23,640 nt of DNA. It comes from Terfezia claveryi (Eukaryota; Ascomycota; Pezizomycetes; Pezizales; Pezizaceae). Every line of letters begins with the position of its first letter. Within the stretch, counting starts at the first letter, position 1. The translations under genes were made by a program, and so were the position numbers. This document shows, piece after piece, positions 7,682-17,878 of the stretch. The notes beneath the pieces are model-generated. The model saw only the letters and a program-made list of their open reading frames with translations. It was not told the origin of the DNA and ran no database searches. The stretch is taken from assembly GCA_015179025.1 (NCBI GenBank), contig WHUX01000481.1:1-23640 (forward strand). Reading direction: 5' to 3'.

Positions 7682-8222
7682 TATAATATGAGCTCTGGAG
7701 AACAAGGCGACCAAGAGGTATGCAAAGGCAAGGGCAGGGCTAAAGTAATAAATATATAGGAATGCTATATATGTGACTAAGGGAAGGCTGGGACAGGAAC
7801 AAAAGCAAGAGGCAGAGATATGTGGAAGTAGTTGTCATATATATCAGAAGGAGGCAGCTGTACTGCAGAATTGTTTATAAGGTAATAAGGGTATATAAGT
7901 AAGGTATACCAGTGCAAGTAAAGCAAGGTCCTGTATTAGGTATACAAGATATTGGATAAGGATTTAATGACAGTACAAGGGCAAAGGGCTATATATATAT
8001 GAGCTATGGCAATAGAAGGAATAAGCTTCTTGAGATTCCTATCTTAGAAGTCAACCACTATATAATGATAACCTATCACCTGCGAGCCCAGGTAATACTA
8101 ATACAATAACTAAGAGATTTTAACAATAAGATGCTTGAACAATCCTGTTTGAATATCAAGCAACCCTTTATCACCTACAAACATAGGTGCTAACAAAGAA
8201 AACTAAGAATGCTATTATGATA
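7682..8222 (-). repeat. Decayed LTR of the element A family (A'), inverted
   Basis: Read on the minus strand, it follows LTR A nearly end to end: the GATATTCAAACAGGATTGTT hairpin region, then AGATAGGAATCTCAAGAAGC, the TATA run, TCTTGTATACCTAATACAGG, and finally TTGGTCGCCTTGTTCTCCAG. Differences are mostly C-to-T and G-to-A. It lacks the second copies of two hairpin repeats present in LTR A. The ends are placed by alignment with LTR A: TATCAT for TGTCAC at the start and ATTATA for GTTACA at the end. Confidence 0.85.
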
Positions 8223-8570
8223 CTATCCTCCCTTTAGGGTAGAGCTCTAGTGACAAGGAGGCTTTGGGTATAACAACCAATAAAATCAACACATGAAATA
8301 ATAAAGAAGAATTCCAACTCCAAACAACAACAATGATACAAAGTCACAACCTTAGTTGACTGGGTGAGGCTTCTCGAAGTATCATTGGTAGAATAGAGTG
8401 ACTAAATCCTACATGTTCTCTAAGTCTTCTGCTAGTTGCCAGGTAGTTTTCTTATCCCCTATCTACTTGACCTTATATTAAACTTACCTATAGTGCTTTC
8501 TGGAGTCTAGTACCTTCTCAACCTCCTACTCTTCTTAACCTGCCATCACTACAGGTAGGCCAATCTAACC
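8223..8570 (-). pseudogene. A' integrase tail: decayed chromodomain, G/T-rich tract and polypurine tract
   Basis: On the minus strand, about 8560 down to 8390 encodes a chromodomain matching element A: VEKVLDSRKHY, then IGDKKTTWQLAEDLENM. TAA and TAG replace sense codons. Below it are the G/T-rich tract (GTTGTTGTTTGGAG) and the purine run CTAAAGGGAGGATAG next to the LTR. Only about 350 bp of internal sequence remain. Near 8560-8580 it stops abruptly against Copia sequence on the other strand. It is the 3' end of an inverted, mutated relative of element A. Confidence 0.83.
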
Positions 8571-8571
8571 T

Positions 8572-11035
8572 CCCACACCTAGTAAACAATACCGATATCT
8601 GCTAGTAATTATGGATGACTTTAGTCAATATATAGCTGTATAGCCTCTTCAGCAGAAGAGCAAGACTGGGAAAGTATTAATAGAAATAATTAACAAACTG
8701 AAAGTAGCAATAGACCTACGAGTTAGCTTGATCTAAGTAGACTAAGGAGGAAAATTCCATAACAATGAGCTTCAAGAGGAACTAAAGCAATGAGATATAA
8801 CCTCTAAAGAGACTATCTCGAAATATAGTGAAATGAATACTATAATTGAATAAGAGAACCAAATAATTCTTACTATGAGTACATCAGGAAAGAAAATAGT
8901 TTGTCTCCAGTGTCTCTAGAGACAGTAATGCTACTGGAGACAAGGTATGTCTCCACGATTAGCACAATGTCTCCCAGTATCTCCTGAGGATACTGGGAGA
9001 TACTGGGATATATATGAGAGACACTTAGGAGACAACTAGGAGATACAAAAGACATAAAAGATACTAAAGACAACCTTGTCTCCTAGAGACAGTACTTGAT
9101 ATCACAATACTACTTTTTTCTTGCTGATGTTAGACAGCTTTAATAGGATCGCTCTACCTAAAGGCCTATGAGATAAAGCCTTGGGTTGGGCAGCTTATAC
9201 CAAAAATCAGATTCTCCATTAAACTCTCTAAAGAAAAACCCCCATTGAAATCTTGCTCAAAAAGGACTCAGAAATCAAGCAAATAAAGATAAGACTATTT
9301 GGATAGTCAGTCCTTTGCTTTAATTACGACATCTCTGATAAGCTCTCTCTAAGTAGCTATGAAGCCAATATAATTAGTTATACAAAATGCTTTAAAAGCT
9401 ATCATATATAAACATATACTGGCCAGATTAAACTTACCCTCTAGCCAGTCCCTATAGAAATCCTGAAGACTAGTAGCTCAGAATCTCCAGATGAAGCCTC
9501 TAGTGAAGGGCTTATGGAAAATGATATTCCCTACAAATAGAAACCTAAAGATCTTCTGGAAGACCCAAAATCACTAATACCAGTTCTCCAGCCTATGGTA
9601 ATATCTCCAATAAAGAAGTCTGGAAAGACTACTTGAGATTGGGAAAGGATATTCAGTACTAAGAAATCATAGTGACAGCTAGTTTGGAAGAAGATATTCA
9701 TAGTAGGAGCTAATTTAGATCATCCAACCAATAAGTAAGCCCGTAGCTCTCCACAAGTCTCAGAATAGGCTAAACCTTGAGCTTAAGAACAAGAGAACTT
9801 GAATTGATATAGGGTATATACTAAGATCGATAAATCCAAAATCTGCGAAAAAACATGGATTATAAACACCAAATAGGTATATCTAGTCAAAAGAAAAGCA
9901 GACAGAAGTATTAAGAAATATAAAGCTTACAAGGTTGGAAGAGGGTTTACTCAAGAAGCAAGTGTCAACTATAATGAAACCTATGCACAGATAATACATT
10001 CTGAAATATACAAAATTCTCTTAGTTATTGTTCTACATTAAGATTGGGAAATCTACCAATAGGATGTTATAGCTATATACCTACAAGTTCTCCTTGAATA
10101 TAATATCTATATTACCAATGTTAATGTAGAAAGAGAAGTCGAGTATTAGAAGCTAGATAAACCTCTCTATAGTCTAAAGCAAGCTGGGCACGAATAGTTT
10201 AAAACCCTCTGTAATATCCTCTCTACACTTAGAACATACCAGTATATAGGAGATGAAGGAACCTACACTACCCAAAGCTATAATATTGTGATTAGGACTT
10301 ATGTCGATGACCTCCTTAGAATCACTCCTATAGAAAAAGACTTCAACAAAGTAGAGGAAGGTATTGAAGGAAAGGTCGAGCTACACAAATAAGGGAAACC
10401 CTCAAATATACTTAGGATAGAACTATATTGGTCAAAAGGACAAGTTGTATGGATACAAACTCATCATATAGAATCAATGACAAAAAGCTTCTTACTTCAG
10501 ACCAACCCATATAGTGCTTTTGGAGAAAAGTGATCTCTACTGCTAGATGCATAGCAATATACTAGTGATGGAAGCTATAAGGAAGTAGTAAAATACTAGT
10601 CAGTAATAGGTAGGTTACTCTTTATTGCTCAAATAATAAAACTCGAGATCTTAATTCAAGTCAATCTATTAGGATGAAGGACTAAGAATCATGCTCCAAA
10701 GCACTACCAGATAGCCCTCCAGGTCTTATGGTATTTGTACTTGACAAAGTATAATAGGCTGCAATTAAAGAAGCCAGAATCCAACAAATTGGCAATCAAT
10801 ATATTTGCATACATATCATATAGAGGGGAGGAAGCCTGATCATAGATAGGTGTTCTAATAACATTGAGGAACTAACTAATAGGATAGTACAGCTGAAGGT
10901 AGGACATCATGATGTTATCAATCATCATAGTAGAATACATCAGGGAGTGCCAAGGAGTGAAGGATATAGCCTAGTTAAGTCAATTCCTCTCGGAGCTAGG
11001 AATAACAAATGTACTAACCCTAGTTAGTAATGGAC
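8572..11035 (+). pseudogene. Decayed Ty1/Copia pol: integrase core, reverse transcriptase, RNase H
   Basis: The frame from about 8572 carries a Copia-type integrase core (VIMDDFSQYIAV, then VD.GGKFHNNELQ), broken by an insert (8884-9118) and resumed in the same phase at LMLDSFN, LPKGL, KALGWAAYTKN and KTPIEILLKK. From about 9850 the Copia reverse transcriptase is readable (IINTK.VYLVKRKADR, KLDKPLYSLKQAG, the catalytic YVDDLL near 10303), followed by RNase H to about 11030 (KPESNKLAINIFAYISY, then IIIVEYIRECQGVKDIA). Nearly all interruptions are TAA or TAG where Gln or Trp is expected, with few frameshifts. Gag, protease, the integrase zinc domain and the LTRs are missing. The order IN before RT identifies Copia. 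Confidence 0.87.
8884..9118. repeat. TGTCTC/GAGACA-rich foldback insert within the Copia integrase
   Basis: About 235 bp that do not belong to the integrase and leave its reading phase unchanged. It is packed with TGTCTC and GAGACA variants on both strands. Dyads seen: TGTCTCTAGAGACA (8911-8924), a perfect palindrome; TTGTCTCCAG (8901-8910) with CTGGAGACAA (8934-8943); TCTCCCAGTATC (8970-8981) with GATACTGGGAGA (8989-9000). Exact ends and a target duplication could not be fixed. It could be a small foldback or MITE-like element, or an expanded satellite-like motif. Confidence 0.6.
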
Positions 11036-11127
11036 AGTGAAAAAGTTTACAATTTGAGTAAAGCTACTAAATTTGCATAGAGGAGCTAATATATTTAGCA
11101 CCCATTCTATTATCTCTGACAGTAAGT

Positions 11128-12243
11128 ATGAATGGGATACTAGAAGATATAAACAATACTCGGGAAGGACAATCCAGCCAATCTTCTAATGAAGCTCTTA
11201 CCGATGACCTTTGTAAATAACTGAAAAGACAGATAGATGTTGATAGCTATGATACTCCAATCCTACATATGATGGAAGAAGAACTGATGGTAGCTGGAAT
11301 GAATGTATGGGCGCTTAAGTAGAGGAGAGTATTGGAATTACTCTTAGCCCATGATTACTAAGCTAGAATAAGACAGTTTGAATCCTCTAGCAGGAAATAA
11401 GGGTAGGAGCAGGGATCCCAAAGAGGCCAGTCTCAATTAGGGAAAGAAGGATATAAAGGGCTAGAAAATATCATTAGGAAAGGATTCTTTAGAGTACTAG
11501 GACCTTAGTAATAAGCCTATAGTAATATCTAAATAACTCTACTCTCAGAATATATATGAACAATTTTTTTTATAATTCCTCTACTGCATAACCTCATAAT
11601 CTTATATATATCACTATCCTCTCTACCACTAGTAGGACAATAATAACCTAAACATCCCACTTTACTACTACCACCTCTTGTAGGAGTTAGGATCTTCAAA
11701 GATAAATAGATAGCAGGTAAGGCACTACCCCTAAATAAATTTAAGGAAGACTGAACATACTTAAAAGGCTGGATCCTTCAAATGAATGACTACTTTCTCA
11801 TCACCCTCACTCAGAATGAAGATCAGAAGCTAGCATATATTAAGTTATTAATAAATGGAAAGTATTAGATTGGTGGAAGGCTAATTAGGCTAAGTATTAT
11901 ACTTGACAGGAAGTTAAGGAGACTATAGAGCTATATTATAAAGACTATTACTGTAAGTGTGGGCCAAGTTAGTAGAGGTGTTCCTGAGATGAACACGACT
12001 CTACCAATGTGGTTGGGCAGCTAAGCACGCTGTCTAGGTCCTATAGAGGAGTCCCAGAGAGCAGCTAGCAGTTGGTGTATTTGTGGGAGGGTGTTCAAGA
12101 GAGTCATGAAGGTCTGGAGAAAGAATATTACCAGTGTAGCTTGTATATTCTGATGTTGCTTGACTAGATGGTACTGAAAGAGATTCTGTCTTATCTAGAG
12201 ACTGCGGAAATAAGGTCTTTAATAGACACTAGATTTCTAACAC
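11128..12243 (+). pseudogene. Element E: decayed Gypsy gag
   Basis: From an ATG at 11128 one phase stays readable to about 11866, interrupted only by TAA/TAG at positions suited to Gln. It gives MNGILEDINNTREG, MMEEELMVAGMNVW, and then the gag core (NKFKED.TYLKGWILQMNDYF, QNEDQKLAYIKLLINGK). A one-base shift near 11866 moves to the next phase (DWWKAN, QEVKETIELYYKDYY), which continues readably to a stop near 12241 (VVGQLSTLSRSYRG, YLETAEIRSLIDTRF). The first part is a typical Gypsy gag. The last 80 codons look like protein but were not recognised. No zinc knuckle, pol or LTR of this element was found. It directly follows the Copia RNase H. Confidence 0.65.
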
Positions 12244-12405
12244 TATAAGTCTAAAGGAACTCATGAAAGGACAATTATTAAGACTTATTATGATACCTGA
12301 TCATAATGGATACAAGATGGCTCATCTTAGATACGTTCTGTATCATAGATGATACCAGAGAAAGTAATAGAAATGAGGCTGATAATAGAAAAGAGAATAA
12401 GATAT
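12244..12405. other. Short AT-rich stretch up to the insertion site of element C
   Basis: No coding signal. It may hold the outer end of the minus-strand LTR of element D, which would continue at 21835; TGTATCATAG at 12339 is a possible TG...CA boundary. The last five bases, GATAT (12401-12405), are the left copy of the element C target duplication. Confidence 0.4.
12401..12405 (+). repeat. Target site duplication of element C, left copy
   Basis: GATAT immediately before the 5' LTR is repeated as GATAT at 21835-21839 immediately after the 3' LTR. Five bases is the usual Gypsy duplication. It shows that the two LTRs belong to one insertion event that has not been rearranged. Confidence 0.85.
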
Positions 12406-13041
12406 TGTAAAGAAGTAGCTTACTCATATCCTATGACTAACCCTCTCCCTCAAAAATGTATTTCTTATGTATTTTCTTACTCAGCAAGCATCTCAAAATA
12501 TACAACATTCTGTGTGCTGTCTGCCTTGCTAATAGTTCACATGCTTTACATGTTATCACATGCTTTCACATGTTATCACATACTTTCACATGTATAAGTC
12601 AAAGTTAAGACTTAACCTATTTTGTACTAGATAGTATTTGAAGTACTATCTAGAAGTTTCTATGATGTTGATTTCAAATCATGTAAGGGTCAGATGATGG
12701 TACACTGCCTCAGCACTACCCTAGCACTGCACCGTCGGAAACACATATAGTCCCCTGAATTTCCCTTCAGTTGGATAGAGATAAGGAACTCAGAACATAG
12801 TTAGAGTACAATCAATATAGAAGTTCCACTGGTTAATCTTCTAAGTGTTTTTGGCACTCTTATACTACTTTACCTATTACAGTAATCTTATGCTACTGGT
12901 AATAACTTTTATAGTGAGGATTAATAATACACTATTAGTAATCTGCTTTGTAGTATACATTACTAGCCTGAGATTATCTGATTAGATAAGACCCTTATCT
13001 TATCTAATCTGATCTTCCAGTCCCCCTTATAATACTTTACA
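12406..13041 (+). repeat. 5' LTR of element C (636 bp)
   Basis: It starts TGTAAAG and ends CTTTACA, a perfect 7-bp terminal inverted repeat, and is paired with the 3' LTR. Internal features are TCACATG-type repeats (about 12535-12595, one unit more than in the 3' LTR), the inverted repeat CTAGATAGTA/TACTATCTAG (12628-12637 with 12643-12652), and GATTAGATAAG/CTTATCTAATC (12980-12990 with 12999-13009). It is 50 bp longer than the 3' LTR because of that repeat unit and many one- to three-base extras. Confidence 0.92.
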
Positions 13042-13840
13042 TTTTTTTAACCTAAGAACTTGATTCTTACCTAACTAGGAAGGCTTGATCAACCTTACCT
13101 AATCCATAAAGTTTCTACCAACAAGAGTAGAAACTAGAGCCAGTATAAGCCTATAGCACAAAGCATAGTAGCACCAAAGTCTGACAGTCAGTAGTAAGAC
13201 TATCCTCTAAATAGCAATAGTAAGACTATTCAACAAATAGCAACAGTAAAAGCCTACAAATAGTAGCAAAACAACATAAGAGGGCAACAATAATTGTATT
13301 TAACTGGCAAATACAAAGAAAACAACTATTACCTAATCTGGTAACTCTGAGACCTAGAAACTGCCTCAGAAGTCTAATAAGGGTGTGGATTATAGGAACT
13401 AGTTCTATCAACATCCAAACTCCAGAGAGTATCCCAGCCCCACTCTCTACCTAGCCTAAAGAAAAATTGGGAATTCTCCCAGTAAGCAGAACAAGAAAGT
13501 TTCTGTACCTCTCCCTCCAAAAAGAACACAAGTACCTAGCAGTCCAACCCCTATCCTTCCACTCAACTTTCTTCCCAGCATTTAAAGAAAACCCTGCTCC
13601 TATAACAATCTCATCAACAAAAGTAACCCTTTTTCCCTTCAACCTCCTCTCTCCCTTACCATAATCAATCTTGGTATCAGAAGCAACAGAAAGAGGATAA
13701 GAAGGAAGTTGATAAGAAGTAGATCCTTCCTCATCAGGATCCACCATAAAGAAAGTAGGAATAGAAGAAACAGAGTCCAAGGAATCAGTGGTATAATACC
13801 TGATAGACATGGAGACTCCTAAAAAAAAAGCACTAGTGTA
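13042..13840. other. Leader of element C with an antisense reading frame
   Basis: About 800 bp between LTR and gag with no recognisable + strand protein. No TGG-type primer-binding site was seen next to the LTR. The minus strand is open for 119 codons (13810 down to 13451), containing VDPDEEGSTSYQLPSYPLSV and KGKRVTFVDEIVIGAGF. That looks protein-like but matches no family I know. It may be chance, so it is recorded here rather than called as a gene. Confidence 0.4.
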
Positions 13841-15840
13841 ATGGAAGGAGGAGGAAGAGCTAGGAAAGGCAGGAGAAAAGCAATGACAAGTGAGGAGCTA
13901 GAAGCACTCAAGGCCAAGTTAGTCAATACCACTAAAAAGAAAATTCTAGTTGGAAAGATATTCCAGATAAGGATGTGGAGACAAGGGAAATAGTTATTGA
14001 GGCCATAATGTCATGCCTGAAATAAGGATACAACACCTCCTACAACAAAGGCCTTTTGGGACAAGAATGAAGTGTCATAGTTCCAAAGGATAACACAAGT
14101 ATTTATATACCTAACAATAAACAACATATTATCAAAAAGGAAAAACGAACTATTAGCTGAAGCAGCAGAAAAGTTCATGATTTTTCAACAGAAAGAACAA
14201 TTTGACAAGTCAGTTCAAATAGACTTTCAACTCTCATCTACCTCAATAGCAGTATGGCCTTACCCAACCTATAACCTATGTAAAGGAGTTCCATGGCTAG
14301 CATCAAACTGGCCTTTCCTGATACAGTACATGCTTATGGGTAACCTGTATGACCTGGATACTCCAGAAATAGTGCCTCCAATAACAGAACCTGTAGAAAC
14401 CCATGAGGAAATAGGAAGAAACTGTTTGGAGCTAAAGGTAAGGGTAAGAAGAAAAGTATGCAGTATGAAGAAGAGGATGATGAGATTATGAAATAGATAT
14501 AGAAGAAATATCTGAAAAAGACATACCACCACCACCTAAAGATAGGAAAAAGCCAATACATACCAAAAAGAGTAAGACTCCTGATAAGAAGTCTAGAAGG
14601 AGCTCTAGTGGTGTGGCTGGAGATGGAAGTGAGGACCCAGATCTGGATCTGAGGGTGATGAATCAGATAATGGCTCTGAGATGACAAAAGAAAAGGTCAA
14701 CTAAGAACATAGCCCTCACCACTTGGCATGGTCTAAAAAGTCTGGTCAAAAGATACCAATACAACAGTCAGCAAATCCTTGTCAAAAGGCAAACAAACTT
14801 GCAAAAATTCCCAATCCCCCAATGATTGATGGAGTATCAGAGAAATAGAGGGATCAAACTACCTTTGACAATTATATCAACAATTGCAGAAGTGGATAGA
14901 ATATTAAGGGATGGATATAGCAAGTTGGGAAAGTTGGATAGAGCAAGTTTTATGTTTGAGAAGAGTGTTCAGACTTGGTATAACCAGTATTGCTCTGAAA
15001 AGAAGATGTTGAGGATAGGAATTTCCATAATTTATGTTAAAACTGAGAGGTAAACTCATCTCTATAGTAGCACCTGAAGTTCTATGAAACAATACCTATC
15101 ACACCATCAGAGGCCAGATGTTACTGTCATGCAGTATGCACAGAACCTGGAAGAGTTCAAAATTAAGTGCAAGGATCTAAATGGAAAAGACATGATAAGT
15201 GATCATGCACTAAAAATGAAACTAGTAGATGGACTGGTACCCCTGCTTAGGGCTAAAGTCAAAGGACTGATATCATATGAGTCAACCTTTGAGGAAATAT
15301 TGAATAAAATTGCATCCAGGAGGATGTACTAAAACAAGAAACTAAATCTTGCAGCAGTACCAAAAGAAGGCTGATAAGCAATGGGGTCCTGGTAGACCTA
15401 TGGAATGGACTAAGTCTGAATTCAAATTGCCTGAAAAAGTAGCTAGAATGCAGCTAAAGTGCAGGCAAGAAAGGTGGACCAGGTGGTCTCTATGGTAACT
15501 TCCCTAGTGCCAGAAAGGATAAAACTAAGTATACCCTTATGGTGAACAAGAGAAGAAGAGGAAAAGCTGCAAGAAGGGTCCTGTTATCACTTGGTAAACA
15601 GGGTCATACTTCAGGGATTGCCCTAATAGGAAGGTGTCTTCAGCTTACCAATATATGGGATCTAGACCAGGAGTCAGAAGATTCCCACCTTACCACCATT
15701 CAGACCTAGCCAACTTGGCCCCCACATAAAGTGAAAACAGCTTATCAGGAATTGATGTGAAACAACAAGAGTCAGCTGCACTTCAGGTTATGAGAAACCT
15801 AATGATCAAGGAAGTTCTTAGTGCCAGAAAGCCATAGAAC
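13841..15840 (+). pseudogene. Decayed gag of element C
   Basis: The likely start is ATG 13841 (MEGGGRARKGRR, then TSEELEALKAKL). An ATG at 13809 opens a short frame that runs into the same region. The gag core is split over phases: PNPPMIDGVSEK and DQTTFDNYINN (about 14810-14870), AEVDRILRDGYSKLGKLDRA (14880-14945), and a clean 82-codon block at 15084-15332 with DVTVMQYAQNLEEFK and LKMKLVDGLVPLL. A degenerate zinc knuckle follows at 15582-15621, readable only across two phases (Cys, then GKQGHT, then DCPN). Charged and Ser-rich stretches lie between. At least five frameshifts and several stops make it non-functional. Confidence 0.72.
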
Positions 15841-17878
15841 TTCTAATGCAGCTGAAATTAAAATTAATGGACATATTGCTTATGCACTATTTGATCCATG
15901 TACATCAGGTGGAGACTTGATATCAGCAAATTATTGCAGCTGTTTAATATACCCTTGAAAGAGATCAGCAAGAAACCTCTAGAAACTGCAATTAAAGGCA
16001 GCAGATCTCAAATGTCAAATACAGCAACAGTCACAGTAAATCTACAAGGATACCAAGAAACTAGGACATTCTATGTGGCCAACCTGAAGGACTGGGATGT
16101 TATATTTGGTGAACCTGCACTAAGGGATTATAAAGCAATTATGAATGTCAAAGATAATGCAATTACTATACAACCTACAGGCAGGACAAGGATTGATATT
16201 AATATGCTCAAAACCAAGGATACACTTGGAAGAGTCACACTGCAGCTATGAATATAGGCAGGACAGAAGAGATTGGTTCAAAAGAGATGATCCAATGGCT
16301 ATTGTACTGAAGTTGGAGGTAGATTAATACACACCCAAAACCAACCAGTAATACCTGGATACAGGATGATCTGTCAGAAGACCTAGAGGAAGACCAGGAT
16401 GGTCACAAGAGTGGTTTGACTCATCAGATTGGTCAGAGCTAGAAGATGATGGAAGCTCTCCAGTCATTACAAATGCAGTTAATCTGGAAGAAGTGGAGTT
16501 TAATATATTTGAAGAATTCCCTGAATTATTCCCAGAAGAAAAGCCAACTGCATTACCACCAATCAGAGAACCTTATGACATCATGCAACATAAAATTATA
16601 GTTCCTGATGGTGCAACCTGGGAACCTGCATACTATACAAACTATACAAGGTTTCTGGATCAAGTGACTGAGAAAATGAGGACAGAGCTAGAATCTGGAA
16701 GGATAGTGCCATCTAGCTCACTCAACAGTATCCTTATGTTTACACAGCCTAAAAGGGATTTAGATAAGAATGGCAAACAACAGGCCAGATTCTTATTGCA
16801 CTGTGTACCTAGAAATAAGCTAGTACAAAAGGATAAAACACCCATGCCAAATATCAAAGCAATATGACTGGATAGCTAGCAAGGAATATATTTCAGCAGC
16901 TGATCTGGCAGATGGCTATCACAATATTAGGCATGCACATGAATCAGTAAAACATAGCACCTTTACAAATCACTAGGGAAATTTGACTCATTGGTCATGC
17001 AGCAAGGTGATTGCAATGCACCTGCAACCATGATAAGGGCTATGAACTGGTTATTAAGGATTATATTGGAAAACTGTCATGGTTTATTTAGATGACATTC
17101 TGATTGGACAGATACCCTGGAGGAACATAAGGAAGTGTTGAGAGGGATCTGCAGGATATTGGCAGGAAAAGTTTTTCTTCAACAAAAAGAAATGCCAAAT
17201 CCTTGCTCCAAGGCTAAAGTACTAGGATTCATTGTCACCAAACAAGGGCTAGAAATGGATCCAGAAAAATCAACTCAATAGCAAATTACCCAATCCCTGA
17301 CTCAAAAAAAAATTGCAAAAGTTTCTAGGGATGGTTAATTACTTGAGAAGGTTTTGTCCAGAATTGGGAGCTGTAGCCAAACCACTATCAGAATTGCAAG
17401 GGTCAACAAAGAAGCACATGTGGACTCCTTGCATAATGAGTCATTTGAGAGTTAAGGAGCTAATAATGAGCAATAAAGTGCTCAAACCAATTAATCATGA
17501 CTCAGGCCTTCCAATCTATTTAATTACTGATGCTAGTAATACAGGGATTTCAGGATGGATTGGCCAAATGGAGAATGGTGTTATCAGGCCAGCAGAATTT
17601 CACTCTAGGAAATTAAATGATGGACAAATGAATTACACAACAACTGATAAGGAATTATTAGCAATTGTTGACTCACTGAGGTATTTCAGGCCTGAACTAC
17701 AGGGTCACAAAGTGATCATCCAAACAGATCACAAACCCTTAGTCACATTTATGGATAGTATCCCTGAAAGTCAGATGAAGAGAAGGTGGCAAGAGACTAT
17801 GAGTCAGTTTGACCTAACCCTAGAATACATTCAGGGCAAGGACAACCACATAGCAGATGTACTGTCCAGAGGAGTATA
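15841..17878 (+). pseudogene. Decayed protease, reverse transcriptase and RNase H of element C
   Basis: The protease begins about 15880 with ALFDPCTSGGDLIS; the usual D-S/T-G is replaced by D-P-C-T. It continues in another phase to 16250 (TVTVNLQGYQETRTFYVANL, DWDVIFGEPAL). Reverse transcriptase starts near 16495 (EFNIFEEFPELFPEEKP) and is broken several times after 16865. Its catalytic YLDD is at 17085-17096. RNase H is intact from 17313: YLITDASNTGISGW, TTTDKELLAIVDSLRYFRPE, IQTDHKPLV and DNHIADVLSRG. The open frame then runs on to 18200 into Ser/Pro/Thr-rich sequence with no known domain. The catalytic residues seen are normal apart from the protease variant. Confidence 0.85.

Noticed and set aside
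12005..12080. Possible tRNA-like fold in a GC-richer stretch
   Set aside because: No T-loop consensus, no proper acceptor stem and no anticodon arm could be drawn. The stretch also reads as continuation of the decayed gag frame.
12339..12405. Outer end of the element D LTR at TGTATCATAG
   Set aside because: Only the TG start and location suggest it. There is no matching inverted repeat to TGTAAGG and no second LTR, so the boundary is left open.
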